Assembly: GCF_039530225.1 (NCBI RefSeq)
Contig: NZ_BAAAOH010000001.1
Location: 3,720,001-3,784,000, forward strand
Origin: Microbacterium pumilum
GTDB taxonomy: Bacteria > Actinomycetota > Actinomycetes > Actinomycetales > Microbacteriaceae
Length of the DNA: 64,000 bases
Reading direction: 5' to 3'
Each line of letters opens with the position of its first letter. The first letter of the stretch is position 1. The notes beneath the pieces were generated by a model. That model was given only the letters and a program-made list of their open reading frames with translations, did not search any database and was not told the origin of the DNA. The position numbers and the translations under genes are program-made. Below are positions 26,794 to 35,591 of this stretch, in pieces.

Positions 26794-27189
26794 TCAGCCG
26801 CGCACGAAGAGCAGCACCCACGACGTGATGAGCGTCAGCAGACCGAGACCGGCGAGACCGGCTGCGAGAAGCCCTACGGCGCGAACAGCCGGCGACCCCT
26901 GCGTGAGACGCATGCGTCCGCGGTAGCCACGGCGATAGAAGATGTCGGCCATCCCCTTGCCCACGAGTGCGTGCTCCTGCTCGCGCGAGAGACGCGCCTC
27001 GTTCACCTCGCCGTCCTCATCGAACCAGCGCACGAGCCGGCCGGACTCCGCATCCTCGATCACCGCGCGAGTCGGCAGCCACGTGCCGTCGAAGAGGTAC
27101 AGCACGAGTGCGAGTCCGGCGAGCACGGCGCCCAGGCCCAATCCCACCCACGAGAAGATCTCGAGAACGGCATCGAGCGCATTGTCCAT
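26794..27189 (-). CDS. two-helix membrane protein
   Basis: A 131-residue protein with a hydrophobic helix at each end (WVGLGLGAVLAGLALVLYLF and AVGLLAAGLAGLGLLTLI). Between them is a charged central domain of about 65 residues (WFDEDGEVNEARLSREQEHA). I do not recognise the family. The ATG at 27189 was chosen; GGGGTGA lies 9 bases before it. It converges on the DMT gene and sits downstream of tRNA-Thr, behind that tRNA's terminator. Confidence 0.65.
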   Translation of the reverse strand: MDNALDAVLEIFSWVGLGLGAVLAGLALVLYLFDGTWLPTRAVIEDAESGRLVRWFDEDGEVNEARLSREQEHALVGKGMADIFYRRGYRGRMRLTQGSPAVRAVGLLAAGLAGLGLLTLITSWVLLFVRG

Positions 27190-27218
27190 CTCGCTGATCA
27201 CCCCGGTGCCCTGACGAC

Positions 27219-27244
27219 TGAGGCCCGCCGAAAAGCGGGCCTCA
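27219..27244 (-). terminator. terminator of tRNA-Thr
   Basis: Perfect 10-base stem, TGAGGCCCGC at 27219-27228 with its complement at 27235-27244. It starts 7 bases after the encoded CCA end of tRNA-Thr on the minus strand, with TTTTC in the loop of the transcribed strand. Confidence 0.75.
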
Positions 27245-27250
27245 TACTGT

Positions 27251-27326
27251 TGGAGCCACCTAAGGGAATCGAACCCTTGACCTATTCATTACGAGTGAAT
27301 CGCTCTGCCGACTGAGCTAAGGTGGC
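27251..27326 (-). tRNA. tRNA-Thr(CGT), CCA encoded
   Basis: On the minus strand GCCACCT starts the acceptor stem and AGGTGGC closes it. The D arm is TAGCTCAGTCGGCAGAGC, the anticodon loop CTCGTAA gives anticodon CGT (Thr), and the T arm is AAGGGTTCGATTCCCTT. The discriminator is T followed by an encoded CCA at 27253-27251, unlike the tRNA-Lys and tRNA-Pro genes here. Confidence 0.95.
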
Positions 27327-27430
27327 GTGCCTCGCTCCGCGAGATGCACGATCATCGATCTTACAGGAGTGCGAGAGCACCTGCGAACCGGCCGGGCGCG
27401 CCCGCGAAGCGGTTCATCGCCCCTCGCCGG

Positions 27431-28987
27431 CTACTCGCAGCGCAGTCCGTCCTGCGGCACGGTGCCGTCGAGCAGGTAGGCCTCCACCGCGGTGTCGACG
27501 CAGCCATTGCCCTTGTTGTAGCCGGTGTGGCCCTCCCCGACGCGCGTGATGAGCGTGCCCGACGACAGCTGGTCGGCGAGGGCGACCGCCCACGCGTATG
27601 GGGTCGCCGGGTCGTTGGTCGTGCCGACGACAACGATCGGTGCCGCGCCATCCGCAGTGATCTTCTCGCGCACGCCGGTCGCCTGGTGAGGCCACTCGGC
27701 GCAGACGTTCGCTCCCGACAACCAGTAGGGAGCGATCGTCGGGGCCTTCTCCGCGATGGCAGCCTCGGCCGCGGCTCTCTCTTCTCCGCTCGCACCCACC
27801 GGGAAGTCCATGCAGTTGTAGGCCACGAATGCCTCAGTGCTGTTGTCGGCGTATGCGCCCCTCTCGCGGTTGTAGTAGAAGTCCGCGAGATAGAAGGCCA
27901 CGTCCGGATTTCCCGCGAGCGCGTCGGTGAGCGCGATCGTCAGGTACTCCCAGCTGTCTTGCGAGTACAGCGCAGCGATGATCGCCATCTTCAGGCTGTC
28001 CGCGCCGAGCTTCCGGCCGTCAGAAGCACGCAGAGGATCAAGGTCTACGCTCGCGAGCAGGGTGCCGAGGTCGGCCATCGCGTCGTCGACTGTGCCCCGG
28101 AATGGGCAGTCGTCCTTTGCGAGGCAGTCAGCCATGTACGCCCGGAGTGCGGACTCGAAGCCTGCCGCCTGAGTGACTTCGACGTCGAGGATCGACACCG
28201 ACGGGTCGACCGCCCCATCGAGCACGAGCCGCCCGACGCGCTCCGGGAACAGCTCGGCATAGGTCGCCCCGAGGAAGGTGCCGTACGAGTAGCCGAGGTA
28301 GTTGAGCCGCGGATCTCCGAGGACGCCACGAAGCAGATCCATGTCGCGCGCTGCGTTCTGCGTCGTGAGGAAGGGAAGGATGCCGTCGCTGTTCGCCTCG
28401 CATGCGTCGGCGAACCGGCGATTGGCATCCACGAGATCGTCGATCCAGGCGTCCGACCCCCGCGTCCCGGACGGGATGTCGTACAGGTAGGAGTCCATAC
28501 CTGCGGCGTCGAGGCACGTCACCGCTGTGGATCCGCCGACCCCTCGGGGGTCGAACCCCACGACATCGTATGAGGCGCGAACCGCGTCGCCCACCGCGAA
28601 TCCGACCGAATCGCGGATCAGCGCGACCCCGCTGGCACCTGGTCCGCCGGGGTTCACCAGGAGAGATCCCATGGCGGGACCCGCCTCCGCGCGGCTGCGG
28701 ATGATCGACAGTTCGATGTCACGTCCCGTTGGATCCGACCAGTCGAGCGGTGCCCGCACCATGGCGCACTCGAACGTCTCGTTGCAGCTCGACCAGTCGA
28801 TCGCCTGCTCGTAGTACGGGAGAAGCTCAGCCGGAACACCAGAGGTATCGGGGGCCGCACTCGTGGTGGGCAGCGGAGCGGCCTCGGGGATCAGGGAGTA
28901 CAGACATCCGCTGAGTGCGAGGGATGCGGCAGCCAGGCCCGCGATCACGGCGACGACGCGTCGAGCGCGATGTGGGGAGCGTTTCAC
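27431..28987 (-). CDS. exported alpha/beta-hydrolase (tripeptidyl aminopeptidase-like, S33) lipoprotein
   Basis: A 518-residue secreted hydrolase. The signal peptide ends with the lipobox LSGC. The nucleophile elbow is GYSYGT, and the TAP-like C-terminal domain carries the other triad residues in NDPATPYAWA (Asp) and EGHTGYNKGNGC (His). Oxyanion region NPGGPGASG is typical of S33 peptidases. It probably trims peptides outside the membrane. The paired cysteines of the mature protein fit disulfides outside the cell. Its start overlaps the holB stop by 4 bases. Confidence 0.88.
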   Translation of the reverse strand: MKRSPHRARRVVAVIAGLAAASLALSGCLYSLIPEAAPLPTTSAAPDTSGVPAELLPYYEQAIDWSSCNETFECAMVRAPLDWSDPTGRDIELSIIRSRAEAGPAMGSLLVNPGGPGASGVALIRDSVGFAVGDAVRASYDVVGFDPRGVGGSTAVTCLDAAGMDSYLYDIPSGTRGSDAWIDDLVDANRRFADACEANSDGILPFLTTQNAARDMDLLRGVLGDPRLNYLGYSYGTFLGATYAELFPERVGRLVLDGAVDPSVSILDVEVTQAAGFESALRAYMADCLAKDDCPFRGTVDDAMADLGTLLASVDLDPLRASDGRKLGADSLKMAIIAALYSQDSWEYLTIALTDALAGNPDVAFYLADFYYNRERGAYADNSTEAFVAYNCMDFPVGASGEERAAAEAAIAEKAPTIAPYWLSGANVCAEWPHQATGVREKITADGAAPIVVVGTTNDPATPYAWAVALADQLSSGTLITRVGEGHTGYNKGNGCVDTAVEAYLLDGTVPQDGLRCE

Positions 28988-30147
28988 GGGGTCCTTCCGC
29001 TCGCGACGGTCACGAGCATGCTTTCGAGGGCGAGGGCCGGGGCGGCGTTCTGTTCGAGATTGCGCCGCGTCTCGGCGATGCGGTCGACGACCGTCAACGT
29101 TCGTTCGGCGCTCCAGGCGCCCGCGACCGAGCGGAGCTCCGGCTCGAGCTCGAGGTTGATGAGTTCGCCGTCGCGACCGAACTGCACCATGAGCACATCG
29201 CGGAACATCGACTCGAGATCTGTCAGCACGCGGTCGAGGCCGTCGCGCAGACTCCGGGTCGCCCGCCGCTTCTGGTCGTCTTCGAGGGCCGACAGCTGAG
29301 CGCGCACGGCGGGGGGCACCGGCGCCCCGTCAACGAGCCCGAGGGTGTGCAGCAGGCTTGCGCGCTCCGCCGCATCGCGCTCGGCGGTGAGTCCCTTGGC
29401 ATCGTCGGTCGCTGCGAGCACGATGCGGCCGGCGACCTCGACCGCGTCGCCGACGCCGCGGACGCTCAGCACCGCCCGGAGGGTGTCATCCCGGCGCGCG
29501 CGGGCCGCAGCATCCGTCGCCAGCCGCTGCGCCATGCCGATGTGACGCTGAGCGTGGCGGGCGGACTGCTCGGCGATGGCGGCGTCGACACCGGTGCGCT
29601 GCGAGATGAGCGCCGCGACATCGGCCACATCGGGCTCGCGAAGTCGCAGCGTCCGCACCCGGGAGCGGATCGTGGGCAGCAGGTCGGCGTCGCTCGGCGC
29701 GCAGAGCAGCCATACCGTGCGCTCCGGCGGCTCCTCGAGTGCCTTCAGCAGGACGTTGGATGTCCGCTCGGTCATGCGATCGGCATCTTCCATCACGATG
29801 ACGCGGTAGCGCCCGAGCGAGGGCGAGAAGTAGGAGCGCTCGACCAGCGCGCGGGCGTCCTTGATCGAGATGATGACGCCCTCAGTGCGCAGCGCCGTCA
29901 AGTCGGGGTGGGTGCCGGCGAGCACCTGGCGCATCGCCAAGACGTCGCCTTCTTCGGCGATGAGGGCTGCCGCAAAGGCGTATGCCAGTGTCGAGCGGCC
30001 CGAACCGGGAGGGCCCGTGATGAGCCACGCGTGGGTCATGGCCGCCGGGTCTGTCGCGGCTTCCTGCAGCGCCGCGACGGCGTCGGACTGACCCCACACT
30101 GCGCCCCACGGCTCCGCGGCAGCAGTCGCGATCGCGGGAGACTCCAT
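28984..30147 (-). CDS. holB: DNA polymerase III subunit delta'
   Basis: A 387-residue AAA+ clamp-loader subunit. It has the Walker A-like GPPGSGRSTLAYAF, the DnaX-like YRVIVMEDADRMTERTSNVLL segment (Walker B) and LLKALEEPPERTVWLLCAPS, the sensor region containing the SRC-like RSRVRTL. With DnaX (59-61 kb) and delta it loads the sliding clamp. It lies downstream of tmk with a 248-base gap that holds a gene remnant. In many actinobacteria these two genes are adjacent or overlapping. Confidence 0.92.
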   Translation of the reverse strand: MESPAIATAAAEPWGAVWGQSDAVAALQEAATDPAAMTHAWLITGPPGSGRSTLAYAFAAALIAEEGDVLAMRQVLAGTHPDLTALRTEGVIISIKDARALVERSYFSPSLGRYRVIVMEDADRMTERTSNVLLKALEEPPERTVWLLCAPSDADLLPTIRSRVRTLRLREPDVADVAALISQRTGVDAAIAEQSARHAQRHIGMAQRLATDAAARARRDDTLRAVLSVRGVGDAVEVAGRIVLAATDDAKGLTAERDAAERASLLHTLGLVDGAPVPPAVRAQLSALEDDQKRRATRSLRDGLDRVLTDLESMFRDVLMVQFGRDGELINLELEPELRSVAGAWSAERTLTVVDRIAETRRNLEQNAAPALALESMLVTVASGRTP

Positions 30148-30242
30148 ATGCGCCAGCCTAATCGGCGGTCCCGACCTCGGGCTGAGCGTCAGCCGAGCGC
30201 GGGTGGGGGCGGAGGAGGAGCAACTGATCCCAGCCCGGACCG

Positions 30243-30392
30243 TCAGTCACCGATTCGAGTCCAGGTGCTGCACCGGCTGCTCGTGAACCCGCGGTCACCC
30301 GGAGGCAGCCGCACGTCGTTCGGCACGTCGTGGGTGTGAAGTCGTTCTCGATGATCTCGTCGAAGGTGCCGCCGAAGCCGGACAGGATCTCC
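30243..30392 (-). pseudogene. decayed C-terminal fragment of a small exported-protein domain
   Basis: Directly after the tmk stop the minus strand keeps strong G/C-ending codons in a different frame. It reads ILSGFGGTFDEIIENDF, then after a one-base frameshift (about 30320-30345) continues RLPPGDRGFTSSRCSTWT to a TGA at 30243-30245. The two halves together resemble the end of actinobacterial domains of the type GTYRS...CYWARLSGF...IIAND...SSRCGTWT. The start is absent, no start codon or ribosome binding site is present, and the frame is broken. Most likely a deletion joined tmk to the tail of an older gene. The family match is from memory of the pattern. Confidence 0.55.
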
Positions 30393-30395
30393 CCG

Positions 30396-31022
30396 TCAAC
30401 GAAGCAGCAGCCCGACGCGGCCGCGGATGTCGGCGGCCAGCTCGGCGGCGGGGCGGGAGGCGTCCAGCACGAGGAAGCGGTCCGGCTCTGCGGCGGCGAG
30501 CGCCAGGAATTCGGCACGGACGCGGCTGTGGAAGTCGTCCTGCTCGGACTCGAGCCGGTCGAAGGGCTTGTCGTCGGCGTCGAGGCGGTGGCGCGCTGCG
30601 CCGGGGTCGAGATCCAGGAGCACCGTGAGGTCCGGCAGCAGACCGCCTGTGGCCCAGAGCGACAAGTCGCGCACCTCATCGCGGCCCAGCACGCGCCCCG
30701 CGCCCTGGTACGCCACCGACGAGTCGAGGTAGCGGTCCTGGATGACCACCTCGCCGCGCGCGAGAGCGGGGCGGACCACGGTCTCGATGTGGTGGGCGCG
30801 GTCGGCCGCATACAGCAGCGCCTCGGCGCGGGGGGCGATCTCGCCGCGATGGTGCAGCACGATGTCTCGCACCAGCAGCCCGACCTCGGTGCCGCCTGGC
30901 TCGCGCGTGCGCACCACCGTCGAGCCTTCGGCCGTCAGCCACTCCTCGAGCAGAGCGGCCTGCGTCGTCTTGCCGACGCCGTCGCCGCCTTCGAAGGTGA
31001 CGAAGAGGCCGTTCCCCGTCAC
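30396..31022 (-). CDS. tmk: dTMP kinase
   Basis: A 208-residue thymidylate kinase. P-loop FEGGDGVGKTTQAALL, the DR[YH] motif in IQDRYLDSSVAYQGAGR and the usual C-terminal end DIRGRVGLLL are all present, so the enzyme is complete. It phosphorylates dTMP to dTDP for DNA synthesis. Its start overlaps the topA stop by 4 bases (ATGA), which couples the two. The bases just beyond its stop are the tail of an unrelated decayed gene. Confidence 0.94.
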   Translation of the reverse strand: MTGNGLFVTFEGGDGVGKTTQAALLEEWLTAEGSTVVRTREPGGTEVGLLVRDIVLHHRGEIAPRAEALLYAADRAHHIETVVRPALARGEVVIQDRYLDSSVAYQGAGRVLGRDEVRDLSLWATGGLLPDLTVLLDLDPGAARHRLDADDKPFDRLESEQDDFHSRVRAEFLALAAAEPDRFLVLDASRPAAELAADIRGRVGLLLR

Positions 31023-33736
31023 TTCTTGGCCGGCGCCTTGCGCGTCGTCGTGCGACGCGCGGCCGTGCGCTTCGGAGCGGGGCCCTTCGCACGCTTGTCG
31101 GCGATCAGCTGCACGGCGCGGTCGAAGCTGATCTCCATGGCGTCTTCGCCGCGAGGGATCGTCGCGTTCGTCTCGCCATCGGTCACATACGGGCCGAATC
31201 GGCCGTCCTTCAGCTTGATGGGCTTGCCGCTGACAGGGTCTGCCTCGAACTCCTTGAGCGCACTGCTCGCGCCGCGCGCGCCGTACTTGGGCTGCGCATA
31301 TACCGCGAGCGCCTCGTCGAGGGTGATGTCGAACAGCTGCTGCTCGCTGGCCAGCGTCCGCGAGTCGGTCCCCTTCTTGAGGTACGGGCCATAGCGCCCG
31401 TTCTGCGCCGTGATGGGTTCACTCGACTCAGGGTCGGCACCGACCGTGCGGGGCAGGTCGAGCAGACGCAACGCCGTCTCGAGATCGATCGTGTCGACCG
31501 ACATCGACTTGAAGAGCGATGCCGTGCGCGGCTTCGGTGCGGCATCCTTCTTGGCGCCGCGCTTCTTCGGAGCGGGCTCTGGCACGTCGATGACCTCGCC
31601 GGTCGCATCATCGATGGACTCGGTCTCGGGCGCGGGCGGGTCGACCTCCTGCACGTACGGACCGTAGCGGCCGTCCTTGACGACGACGAGCTTGCCGTTG
31701 GCGGGATTCTCCCCCAGCACGCGGTCGCCGGCCACCGGAGCGTCGATGAGCTCCTGCGCCTTCGCCGGGGTGAGCTCATCGGGAGCGAGATCCTCGGGGA
31801 TGTTCACGCGACGCGGTTCGGCGGCGGCATCCGTCGGGTCGACGATCTCGAGGTACGGCCCGTACTTGCCGAAACGGAGCGTGGCGACATCCCCGATCGG
31901 AGTCGAGTTCAGCGCACGCGCGTCGATCTCGCCGAGATTCTCGACGATGTTGCGGAGTCCGACCTGGTCTGCCGACCCGAAGTAGAAGTCCTTCAGCCAG
32001 TCGACCCGCTTCTGCTCGCCGCGGGCGATGGCATCGAGGTCATCCTCGAGTGCGGCCGTGAAGTCATAGTCGACGAGGTCGGCGAAGTGCTCTTCGAGAA
32101 GGCGGACGACGCTGAATGCGAGCCAGCTCGGGATGAGGGCCTGGCCGCGCTTGGAGACGTAGCCGCGATTGAGGATCACATCGATGATGCTCGCGAACGT
32201 GGACGGCCGGCCGATCCCCTTCTCTTCCAGCGCCTTCACGAGGCTCGCCTCGGTGAAGCGCGGCTTGGGACTGGTCGAGTGGCCTTTGGGCTCGACGTCC
32301 TTGAGTCGCAGGACGTCGCCCACCGCGACGGCGGGCAGCGACTGGTCCTCGGCCTTGTCTGCGTCGCTGCGTTTCTCGTCGTGGCCCTCTTCGTAAGCGT
32401 CGAGGAATCCCCGGAACGTGTAGACCGTGCCGGATGCCGTGAACTCCACGCGACGTCCGCCGGCGTCGACCGCAAGGGTCACCGTCGTCGTCTCGTACTT
32501 CGCGTCGGACATCTGGCTGGCCATGGTGCGCTTCCAGATGAGGTCGTACAGTCGCTGCTCGTCGCGGTCGAGCTCGCCCGACACCTCCGAGGGCTTGCGG
32601 AACACCTCGCCCGACGGGCGGATCGCTTCGTGCGCCTCCTGGGCGTTCTTGCTCTTGTTCGCGTAGAGGCGCGGATTCAGGGGCACGGCCTTCTCGCCGT
32701 ACATCTCGACGGCCTGTGCACGAGCGGCTTGAACGGCCTGCGTGCTCAGCGCGGTCGAGTCGGTGCGCATGTAGGTGATGAAGCCCTTCTCGTACAGGCG
32801 CTGGGCGACGCTCATGGCGTGCTTCGCGCTCATCGAGAGCTTGCGCCCGGCCTCCTGCTGGAGGGTCGAGGTGGTGAACGGCGCACGAGGGCTGCGGGTT
32901 CCGGGCTTCGACTCGAGATTCGAGACGGATGCGGTTGCCGCAGCCTCGATCGCGGCGGCGAGCGTCCGCGCCCCAGCCTCGTCGAGCACCAGCACGGCCT
33001 TCTTGAGCTCGCCGTGATCGTCGAAGTCCGTGCCGCGTGCGAGGGGCGCACCGTCGACGCGGGCGAGCCGGGCCGCGAAGGACGCAGCCTCTTTGACGGC
33101 GAGCGTCTCGATGTCCCAGTACGACGCGGAGACGAAGGCCATGCGGTCTCGCTCGCGCTCGACGACCATGCGGGTCGCCGCGGACTGCACGCGGCCGGCC
33201 GACGTGCCCTGCTGCACCTTGAACCAGAGGACGGGGCTGACATCCCAGCCGTACAGGCGGTCGAGGATGCGGCGCGTCTCCTGCGCATCGACGAGCGCCA
33301 GGTCGAGTTCGCGAGTGTGATCGACCGCCTCGCGGATCGCATCCTTCGTGATCTCGTGGAAGACCATGCGCCGCACCGGCACCTTGGGCTTGAGCGCCTC
33401 GAGGAGGTGCCACGCGATGGCTTCTCCCTCGCGGTCTTCATCTGTGGCGAGGAGCAGTTCGTCGGCACCCTTGAGCGCGCGCTTCAGCTCAGCGACTGTT
33501 TTCCGTCCGCGCTCGCTCTCGACATAGTAGGGATCGAAGCCGTTGTCGATGTCGATGGAGTACTTGCCGTAGGCCTGCTTCTTGTCCGCAGGGATGTCCT
33601 TCTTGTCGGCCAGATCGCGGATATGCCCGACAGAGCTGAGCACCTCGTAGCCATCGCCGAGGTAGCCCTGGATCGACCTCATCTTCGTCGGCGATTCGAC
33701 GATGACGAGCTTCTTGCCTTCTGCCAAGGGGGACAT
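31019..33736 (-). CDS. topA: DNA topoisomerase I
   Basis: A 905-residue type IA topoisomerase that relaxes negative supercoils. The TOPRIM domain is visible (KLVIVESPTKMRSI, TDEDREGEAIAWH) and the active-site Tyr is in KGFITYMRTDSTAL. The C-terminal third holds repeats with GRYGPY/GKYGPY cores instead of zinc fingers and a Lys/Arg/Ala-rich tail, as in other actinobacterial TopA. The ATG at 33736 is preceded directly by AAAGG. Three codons later a TTG is possible. A sigma-70-like promoter is visible upstream. Confidence 0.95.
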   Translation of the reverse strand: MSPLAEGKKLVIVESPTKMRSIQGYLGDGYEVLSSVGHIRDLADKKDIPADKKQAYGKYSIDIDNGFDPYYVESERGRKTVAELKRALKGADELLLATDEDREGEAIAWHLLEALKPKVPVRRMVFHEITKDAIREAVDHTRELDLALVDAQETRRILDRLYGWDVSPVLWFKVQQGTSAGRVQSAATRMVVERERDRMAFVSASYWDIETLAVKEAASFAARLARVDGAPLARGTDFDDHGELKKAVLVLDEAGARTLAAAIEAAATASVSNLESKPGTRSPRAPFTTSTLQQEAGRKLSMSAKHAMSVAQRLYEKGFITYMRTDSTALSTQAVQAARAQAVEMYGEKAVPLNPRLYANKSKNAQEAHEAIRPSGEVFRKPSEVSGELDRDEQRLYDLIWKRTMASQMSDAKYETTTVTLAVDAGGRRVEFTASGTVYTFRGFLDAYEEGHDEKRSDADKAEDQSLPAVAVGDVLRLKDVEPKGHSTSPKPRFTEASLVKALEEKGIGRPSTFASIIDVILNRGYVSKRGQALIPSWLAFSVVRLLEEHFADLVDYDFTAALEDDLDAIARGEQKRVDWLKDFYFGSADQVGLRNIVENLGEIDARALNSTPIGDVATLRFGKYGPYLEIVDPTDAAAEPRRVNIPEDLAPDELTPAKAQELIDAPVAGDRVLGENPANGKLVVVKDGRYGPYVQEVDPPAPETESIDDATGEVIDVPEPAPKKRGAKKDAAPKPRTASLFKSMSVDTIDLETALRLLDLPRTVGADPESSEPITAQNGRYGPYLKKGTDSRTLASEQQLFDITLDEALAVYAQPKYGARGASSALKEFEADPVSGKPIKLKDGRFGPYVTDGETNATIPRGEDAMEISFDRAVQLIADKRAKGPAPKRTAARRTTTRKAPAKK

Positions 33737-33752
33737 CCTTTCTTCGACGCAC

Positions 33753-33780
33753 ACCATACACGCCGTTCACGGGGGTACAA
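33753..33780 (-). promoter_or_regulatory. topA promoter
   Basis: On the minus strand TTGTAC (33780-33775) and TATGGT (33758-33753) are spaced by 16 bases, close to the vegetative sigma consensus. The predicted start is about 10 bases upstream of the topA ATG region. It lies in the 59-base gap after the tad genes, so topA does not depend on their transcription. Confidence 0.65.
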
Positions 33781-33795
33781 GCTGTGAGCGACGGA

Positions 33796-34113
33796 TCAGC
33801 CCGGCGGCCCGGCACGAGCCGAAGCGGTCGCGGCAAGCGGCCCGAAGCTCGCCGAGACCGTCACCGTCACCTCCAGCCCGACGACCTCGCAGCTCGCGAG
33901 CGCGGCCCCGGACGACGCTGCGAGAAGGTCGGCGACCTCGCACGGAACCGCGATGACGGCACCGGATGCCGCGTCGGCCCCGGCGAGGGCGGCAGCATCC
34001 GCGGCCCCGGCCAGACGCTGACCGAACACGGCTGCCGACCCGCCGGTCGCGAGCCCGACGGTCAGGGCAGCCGCGACGCCGACGATCGCCGCCGCTCCCA
34101 GTGCGCCCGGCAT
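33796..34113 (-). CDS. TadE-like small protein (Rv3654c type)
   Basis: A 105-residue protein with one hydrophobic N-terminal helix (GALGAAAIVGVAAALTVGLA) and the QRLAGAADAAALAGADAA motif. It is the Flp-pilus-associated protein called the helicase/secretion-neighbourhood TadE-like protein in actinobacteria. It is likely a minor pseudopilin exported by the Tad system. Its start overlaps the stop of the upstream TadE gene by 1 base. It is the last gene of the tad cluster. Confidence 0.82.
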   Translation of the reverse strand: MPGALGAAAIVGVAAALTVGLATGGSAAVFGQRLAGAADAAALAGADAASGAVIAVPCEVADLLAASSGAALASCEVVGLEVTVTVSASFGPLAATASARAGPPG

Positions 34114-34445
34114 CAGAGGCCGCCGGCGAGCGCGCAGCTGGACGCCGTGAGCGTCAACGGCAACCCGGATGACGGTGCCGAGCCGATCACGCAGACAAGG
34201 TCGCCGCGAGCCTCGATCGAGCTGCTCGCTCCGGCGACCGCATCGGCGACGACGGCGTGGACGCGCTCGACCGGCTCGCCGCGCGCCGCGAGGCGAGCAG
34301 CGTCCGCCACGGCATCCTGCAGGCGCACATGCTGTGCGCTCGAACTCAGCGCACCCACGCCCAACACGAGCACGAGCACGACCGCGGGCAGCGCCACCGC
34401 GAACTCGGCGACGACCGATCCCCGATCGTCACCGCGCCAGATCAC
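34113..34445 (-). CDS. tadE: TadE-family pilus protein
   Basis: A 110-residue minor-pilin-like protein. The short N-terminal part DDRGSVVAEFAVALPAVVLVLV gives the G-x-x-x-x-E pseudopilin processing pattern followed by a hydrophobic helix. The ADAARLAARGEP stretch matches the TadE family. It overlaps its neighbours by 1 base downstream and 4 bases upstream, so the three small genes are tightly coupled. Confidence 0.85.
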   Translation of the reverse strand: MIWRGDDRGSVVAEFAVALPAVVLVLVLGVGALSSSAQHVRLQDAVADAARLAARGEPVERVHAVVADAVAGASSSIEARGDLVCVIGSAPSSGLPLTLTASSCALAGGL

Positions 34446-34636
34446 GCGACGGTCAGTGCGCGGCGCACGAGGTCGGTGAGGATGCCGCGCACCTCGTCGC
34501 TGCGCATGATGACCACGAGCAGTCCGGCGAAGGCGACGGCCGCCATCGTCGCGATGGCGTACTCGGCAGTGGCCGCTCCGGTGTCGTCGGTGAACAGTCG
34601 TGCGGCGCGGCGATGTGTGAGAGGGGGAATGGACAT
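34442..34636 (-). CDS. DUF4244 Flp-pilin-like protein
   Basis: A 64-residue protein with the pattern DDTGAATAEYAIATMAAVAF, where G/AE marks a type IV-prepilin-like cleavage site before a hydrophobic helix. This is the DUF4244 family, the probable major pilin of the actinobacterial Tad system. AGGAG lies just upstream (as CTCCT on the plus strand, 34641-34645). Confidence 0.88.
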   Translation of the reverse strand: MSIPPLTHRRAARLFTDDTGAATAEYAIATMAAVAFAGLLVVIMRSDEVRGILTDLVRRALTVA

Positions 34637-34673
34637 GTCTGCTCCTGTCGTGAGGTGGTGGGCACGGTCTGAG

Positions 34674-35591
34674 TCACAGCGGCGTCGTCGACATGACGCT
34701 CAGCAGCATCGGCGCGACGCCGAGAAGGAGGAACGCGGGGAGCGTGCACACCCCGAGCGGCAGCAGGAGCCGCGATGACAGCTGGGCGGCACGCAGTCTG
34801 CCGTCGATGCGCGCTCGGTGCCGCGCGAGAGCCGCCGCGGCGCGCAGCAGTTCGACGGCAGGGACGCCGGCGGTGCGTGAAAGCGAGAGGACTGCGTCGG
34901 CTTCATCGTCGATGCCCCCGCCGGTCGCATCCCGGACGATCGCTGCGGCGCGGTCGAGCGAGACGCCGCCGCTGACGGCGATCGCGAGCATCTCAGCGCT
35001 GAGGCCTGGAATGCCGCCAGGCGTCGTCGCGCGTCGCACCAGCGCCGCGTTCCACTGGTGCGCGGCCACGATGAGTGCAGCGCCCGCGGCCAGGCACACC
35101 AGCCCTGCCGGCGTGCCGAGCAGCGTGTGGACGGTGTCGAATCCGAGAGATGCGCCCAGAGCGAGCGCCACGAGGGGCAGCCAGCCGATGAGCCGGGCGG
35201 TGCCGGCAGGTTCCGCGAGCGCGACACGCACATCATCAGCGGCCTCGTGCGCGTCACGGAGGGCGGTCGCCAGACCTCGAAGACTCTCAGCCAGCGGCGC
35301 GCCCACGGTCGTCGCCACGTGCCAGGCGGCCCCGACATCCGGCCAGGCATCGGAGCGCGGAGACGACCGCCTGCCCCGACGCCGACGATCGGGCGGGCCC
35401 GCCGCCGCAATCGCCTCGTGCAGCGGGATGCCGCGACCGACCGCCGTCGCCACGCGAGCGGCATCCGCGTCACCGCCTTCGGCAAGGTGGCTCCAGGCTC
35501 GCGCCGGAGCGACGCCGGCCTGCAGCAGCACGGCGAGGCGCAGCACGGTGTCGGGAATCGCGGCCGCCGGGTCGTTCAGTCGTCGGGCCAT
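34674..35591 (-). CDS. Tad type II secretion F-family membrane protein
   Basis: A 305-residue membrane protein with helices WLPLVALALGASLGF, GLVCLAAGAALIVAAHQW and a C-terminal LPAFLLLGVAPMLLSV. A T2SSF-type domain (EMLAIAVSGGVSLDRAAAIV) forms the inner-membrane platform for the TadA motor. Most Tad systems have two such proteins, TadB and TadC; only one is here. The N-terminal part is itself F-domain-like (LAVLLQAGVAPARAWSHL), so it may carry both functions. It overlaps the ATPase gene by 16 bases. Confidence 0.85.
   Translation of the reverse strand: MARRLNDPAAAIPDTVLRLAVLLQAGVAPARAWSHLAEGGDADAARVATAVGRGIPLHEAIAAAGPPDRRRRGRRSSPRSDAWPDVGAAWHVATTVGAPLAESLRGLATALRDAHEAADDVRVALAEPAGTARLIGWLPLVALALGASLGFDTVHTLLGTPAGLVCLAAGAALIVAAHQWNAALVRRATTPGGIPGLSAEMLAIAVSGGVSLDRAAAIVRDATGGGIDDEADAVLSLSRTAGVPAVELLRAAAALARHRARIDGRLRAAQLSSRLLLPLGVCTLPAFLLLGVAPMLLSVMSTTPL

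Noticed and set aside
30258..30340. A Cys/Thr-rich stretch (FTPTTCRTTCGCLRVT) that looked like a modified-peptide precursor
   Set aside because: Codon quality drops in this frame and rises in the next one, where the sequence reads GDRGFTSSRCSTWT. A frameshifted gene remnant explains it better. There is no start, leader or modification enzyme nearby.
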